A stretch of DNA of 64,000 nt from positions 124,001-188,000 of the forward strand of contig CAJNOL010000119.1 in NCBI GenBank assembly GCA_905250125.1. Direction: 5' to 3'. The notes under the pieces were generated by a model that made no database searches, was not told where the DNA came from, and was given only the letters and a program-made list of their open reading frames with translations. The translations under genes and the position numbers were made by a program. Numbering within the stretch: position 1 is the first letter of the stretch; each line of letters begins with the position of its first letter. The stretch comes from Rotaria sordida (Eukaryota > Rotifera > Eurotatoria > Philodinida > Philodinidae). Positions 59,590 through 64,000 of the stretch are shown one piece after another.

Positions 59590-61434
59590 CTATTTTTGTA
59601 AAATAAGAACTCTTCCATCAAATGGTCCTAAGTTTGTTTTTAATATATTATTATCAACTTGATATTCATTTTTTGATAACCAATCAATCCATTTTCCATT
59701 TTGAGGTATATTATTAATTTCATAATCTTTTTTTTCTTCAGGAAAAAAATATGTTATAACAATTAATTCTTGACTTCTTGCATAAACAAGAACATAATCA
59801 TTCTGATTTTCATGTATAAAATTTACAACTTTTTCTTTTAGTTCTTCACGTTTTTTTCTTAATTCTATAAGTTGTTTATATGTATTAAATAAAGAATGAT
59901 TTCGATCATTTTTTAATAAATTCCATTGCATAGGAAATTTTTTTCTATGTTGATCTTTACTACCCCATTCTCTTGCATCACCTAATTCATCTCCTTGAAA
60001 AATAAAAGGTACACCAACAGAAGTAAAAAGAATAATCATAGCAAGTCGCATACATATAAAAGCATTATCATCAAATAAATGTCCATCTTTACCAAGTAGA
60101 AAAAGTAAACGTTCATTATCATGACATGATAAATAATTAATTAAATCAGGTGTACTTATTATATATTTAATAAGATCAAGTTCAAATTTATTTTTATCTA
60201 CTAGATTATTAGCAATAACACCATGAAATGATGATGACCAACATGCATCAACAGGACCACCATTTACTTTAACAATTGTCAAATTTTCTGGAACATATTC
60301 AGCAGCAGTATAAAATGGTTGAGAACCACGAACAGAACGAGCAACATTATCTAATTCACGAAGAATATCATAATTATCCATTTCTTTAGCTGAAAAAAAA
60401 AATCAAATTAAGAAGAAAATAGAAAAAAAAAACAAAATATTGATTATATTTTACCAGCATCAAAACGAATACCATCTAAATGAAATTCATCTATCCAATA
60501 ACGTACAACATCAGTTGCAAATTTGAATGCTGGTTTTAAGTTCTGTTGTTCATCATAATATTCATAATTAAGTTCAGGACCCCAATAAAATGGATCTATA
60601 TAAATATATGTCAAAAGAGAATACATATATATAGAGAGTATTTCTACATACGTTCTGGATGATGTTTTCCTTTGTAATACTAAAATAAATCTATAAATTT
60701 AAATAAAATAAAATAAAATAAAATAATTTACCCAATAATCATGATCAATTATTGCTAGAGGACAATCTGTAGCCGTATGATTAAATACTGCATCAATAAT
60801 AACTCGAATTTTTCGTCGATGACATTCATCAATAAGTTTTTTAAAATCTGTACTTGGACCATAAGTGGTTTTTAATGCAAGAAAATGTCTTGGCAAATAA
60901 CCCCACTCATGATTTATACCCATTGATTCTATAGTCAAAAGACAAATTTTTGTTTTTTAAGCTTAATTTAACAAAAAGAATCTTACCTTGAATTGGTAAT
61001 AATTCAATAGCATTAAAACCTAAATCATTAATATAATCTAATTTTTCAATAACTCCAGAAAATTGTCCATTATCAGCAAAATCAGCAATATACATTTCAT
61101 ATATAATTAAATCTTTATTATCTAATAATTTAACATCATCATATTTCCATACATATTCATCTAAGATTTTTTTTCCATTTTTTATAGTTATTATACCTGT
61201 ATTTTTTATTGAATTATATTTAGTAACATAGGGATCAACAACATCTATCCATTTATCTTCATTATGATGTCGAATACGAAATTTATATTCATGTTCACCA
61301 TTAGAAATTTCTATTGAACAATGAAATGTTCCGTGTTCAAAAGACATAGGAATCTGTTTCCATTGAGAAAATGAACCGATTAAAGTAGCTTCAGCAATGG
61401 TAGGTGCAAATAGTGTAAAATCGATCGATGACAT
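59590..61434 (-). CDS. GH13 alpha-glucan enzyme with N-terminal CBM48
   Basis: Five exons (complement): 60987-61434, 60732-60928, 60652-60679, 60455-60595, 59590-60389 (537 aa). The N-terminal ~90 residues form a CBM48/isoamylase-N type domain (FTLFAPTIAEATLIGSFSQW, GEHEYKFRI, VDPYV). The GH13 barrel follows with region I DAVFNHT (Asp195, His200), region II DGIRFDA (nucleophile Asp270), region III AAEY (acid/base Glu302) and region IV SCHDN (Asp362), so the catalytic set is complete. FIFQGDELGDAREWG and KKFPMQW follow. It resembles bacterial glycogen branching enzymes and maltooligosyl-trehalose trehalohydrolases more than animal amylases or GBE1. I cannot choose the reaction. No signal peptide, so probably cytosolic. 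Spliceosomal introns show it is a nuclear animal gene, but horizontal origin from bacteria is plausible. Confidence 0.85.
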
Positions 61435-61919
61435 CTTTACAATAAATGAATTAAAAATATCGAACTATTTAAAATTTCGATTATAGTGCATATCTTTTGT
61501 TTTCTTTCATTCGTACTTATACATTAATGGATCGCGACAAGATATATATCATCGTATTGGTTAGAGTTAAAAAGTATATCCGATAGGTCAATACGTGCAT
61601 CGGATGCACACGTGTCTACTGTTCTCAGTTATAGATTAGCAGATACGAAAAAAAATTAAATCAATAATTAAACTTGCCGTTTGTGTATCTCAAACGTCAT
61701 TTTAAAAAAACACACGGATAACAAGATAAACACAACAACGGGGTAAGAAAGAACAAAAAAAAAAAACAAGTTGTGGAAGTTGTTCTGTTGCTTTTTTTTT
61801 GTGTGTATGTATGAAAGTAAGATCTTAGACCAAAAAAAAAAAACACACGCTGTTTTCAAATTCTCCTATGTCAAACTACAAACACACATGTCACTAGATA
61901 AAATAGTTCAATAAAGAGA
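61435..61919. other. Intergenic between GH13 and CCT6
   Basis: AT-rich; contains A- and T-homopolymers and a short GTGTGTATGTATG tract. No gene seen. Confidence 0.4.
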
Positions 61920-64000
61920 TTATTGTCCACCAGGACGTAATGATGATAAACCAGCACGAAGAATTTCATCAACAAGAATTAAATTTGTTGCAATTGATGT
62001 ACTTGAATGTATTAATTGTTTTTTAACACGATAATTATCATAAATACCTAATGATTTTGGTTCCATAGCTTCACCTGAAAAAATAAAAATAAAAATTTTT
62101 AATATTTTGTTTTTATATTATTCTTATTATTCAAATATATTATACATACCTGTTGTAATATCAATACCTACTGGTATTTTTGATGTTACATATTCATGTT
62201 GAAGTTTAACAATTGTTTCTTGTTGATCATGTCCTGCATTTTGAGCAATAGCTTTCGGAATAATTAATAATGCTTCAGCAAATGCTTGAACACCTAAGCG
62301 TGCTCGTCCTTTAACTTGTTGTTTATATTGTGTAAGTGCTTGATGAGCAACTATTTCAAAAGCACCACCACCAGGTATAACACAACCTAAATCAAAAAAA
62401 AAAAAATAATAATAATAATAATTCTTAATATCAATTACAAAAATTATTTAAATAAAAACTAACCATCTTCAATTGCATTAGTTACTGAACGAAGACCATC
62501 ACGAAGTGCATCTTTAAGTTGATTTAATATATATTTAGTTGAACCTTTAAGTAGAACAGTTACTGATTTCGGATTTTTACAACCTTCAACAAATGTAAAT
62601 TTTTCTTCACCCTAAAAAAACAAAATGTAAATTAATTAAATCAATGAAAATAATAAAACAAACCAAAACATGTTCATAAACATCTTCAGCAAAACCAAGA
62701 CATTCTTTTGTAAGATTTTCAACCGAACTAATTCATAAAAATTTATTCATTATCATTTTGTAATATTTTATATTACTTACTTCATAGCTTCACCACCACA
62801 TGCTAAAGTTAATCGTTCCATATTTCGACGTTTAGCACGTCTCAATGCTAAAATTCCTTCTTTAGCCAAAACATCAAGTGATAATGGATCAATGCCTTTT
62901 TGATTGATAATAACAAATGTTTTATCTTTATCATCACCCGAACAAACTTTTCGTTTAAGTTCAACTATTTTTTCTACACGATCATCAATAAATTTACGTT
63001 CTGATGAAACAAGACGATCGCGTTCTTCAGTATTTTTATAAAAGAAACCAGCATTAACTTCTCTAAAATTAAAAGAAAAATTTCAACGAATTATTTTAAT
63101 AAAAGAAATTATTTACGGTTTTTCATATTCAAGTGAAATATTACAAGTTAAAATATAAGCATTCTTAAGTGCTTTAGGCATTGATGGATGACGACCACCA
63201 TGATCAAGAACAATTCCACGTACAAGACGTGAATCAGCTTCTGTTCGATGTTGCATTTCCATAATTTCAACCATATTTAAATCAGTTGGTTTACCTACTT
63301 CATTGATAGCTAATATAGCATCAACAACAATCTACATATGAAATAAAAAAAGAAAAAGAAACGTATGAATACAATTAAAAGAATGAATACGAACATCAGT
63401 AAGAATATCAGCATTTTCCATTGTTAATTTTGTACGTAATGAAGTACGAGCTATTTGAATAAGTGTTTCACGATCTTGTTTTATAGATATTTTAAGTGTA
63501 TCAAGTATTTGTAATGCTTCTTTTTTTGCTAATTCAAAACCTTCTGCAACAATACGTGGATGAAGACCCTATTAAGATAAATGAAATAAATTTATTACTC
63601 TTGTTTATTTGTTTTTTTTAATTACCTCGGAAATATAAAGATCAGCTTGTTTAAGAAGTTCACCAATTAATAATACAATTGAAGTTGTACCATCACCAGT
63701 TATATCATCTTGTGCTGTAGCTGCACGAGCAATTAAAGATGCAGTTGGATGTTGAACTTGCTATATATATATATATCAAACTTATCAATCGAATATATAC
63801 ACAAAAAAAAAGTTAAGACAAACCATTTCATGAAGAAGTGTGTTACCATCTTTTGTTATTTTGATATCACCAGCACCTGATACAAGCCTGAAATATTAAT
63901 AAATGAAAAATGATTAAAAAAAAAAAGATGTAATTGTACATACATTTTCATTGTTCCTTTTGGACCTAAATTAGTTTTAAGCATTTCAGCAAGACCACGA
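61920..64000 (-). CDS. CCT6: T-complex protein 1 subunit zeta (CCT6), 5' end cut off
   Basis: Exons (complement): 63944-64000 (partial), 63824-63887, 63626-63760, 63395-63568, 63117-63331, 62781-63062, 62664-62727, 62464-62611, 62150-62386, 61920-62074. Only the first ~30 codons or so lie beyond the window. The remainder is colinear with human CCT6[41 protein letters not shown] then DGTTS (nucleotide-binding), [33 protein letters not shown]-type [67 protein letters not shown] and [14 protein letters not shown]. It is one of eight paralogous subunits of the cytosolic TRiC chaperonin, which folds actin and tubulin. It ends SSLRPGGQ, complete at the C-terminus. Confidence 0.97.

Noticed and set aside
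1..64000. tRNA, rRNA, spliced-leader RNA, CRISPR arrays, prophage or retrotransposon coding genes
   Set aside because: I looked for tRNA-like TTCGA arms with cloverleaf pairing, conserved rRNA text, the known bdelloid leader sequence and reverse transcriptase/integrase motifs, and found none convincing. A tRNAscan or RepeatMasker run could still find weak ones.

Overview
This window is nuclear DNA from a small, AT-rich animal genome. About sixteen protein genes are broken into many exons by mostly 45-70 nt GT-AG introns, with donors commonly GTAAAT or GTAAGT. Coding text is low in G+C and carries homopolymer Asn/Gln/Ser tracts. Compact intergenic spaces, conserved metazoan genes (TOLLIP, IK/RED, DLAT, SMNDC1, FGFRL1, CERT, SELENOI-type EPT, NPHP4, CCT6) and a glycan-active GH13 enzyme of bacterial flavour fit a rotifer, most likely a bdelloid. 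That placement is inference: no rRNA, spliced-leader RNA or mitochondrial marker is present to prove it.

Layout. 0-5 kb: an unrecognised basic/Ser-rich protein and TOLLIP (- strand). 5-8 kb: IK/RED splicing factor (+), divergent from TOLLIP. 8.7-10.6 kb: a SLC35/EamA transporter (-). 13-15.8 kb: a 643-aa protein with a tentative DUF3987-like layout (+). 16-18.4 kb: no genes, two inverted-repeat elements. 18.6-22.6 kb: mitochondrial PDH E2 (DLAT) and SMNDC1/SPF30 in tandem (-). 23-24.5 kb: a syntaxin (+), divergent from SMNDC1. 24.5-29.1 kb: long noncoding 5' region of an FGFRL1-like receptor (29.1-31.7 kb, +). 33.5-34.1 kb: a foldback element beside an Aurora-like kinase (34.3-35.4 kb, -). 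35.9-41.9 kb: ceramide transfer protein CERT (-), with another copy of the same foldback in its first intron. 42.5-46.5 kb: ethanolaminephosphotransferase (+), whose seventh intron holds two hAT-type MITEs with perfect 8-bp target duplications and a third palindrome. 48.2-48.7 kb: a small secreted, dibasic-rich precursor that looks like an undescribed neuropeptide gene (-). 50.8-51.8 kb: a ~1 kb palindrome. 52.7-59.1 kb: a 27-exon NPHP4 (-). 59.6-61.4 kb: GH13 glycosidase/branching-type enzyme (-). 61.9-64 kb: CCT6, cut by the window edge (-).

The genes do not form one pathway. They are a mix of membrane lipid synthesis and transport (EPT, CERT), trafficking (TOLLIP, syntaxin), splicing (RED, SMNDC1), mitochondrial metabolism (DLAT), ciliary structure (NPHP4) and signalling (FGFRL1-like, Aurora-like, putative neuropeptide). 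The most novel items are the candidate neuropeptide precursor, the 624-bp palindromic MITE family, the two young hAT MITEs, a Qa-SNARE lacking its ionic-layer glutamine, and an Aurora-like kinase lacking the canonical activation-loop threonine. Exon boundaries were placed by hand from splice consensus and frame; all complete gene models sum to a multiple of three except CERT, where one junction is unresolved.
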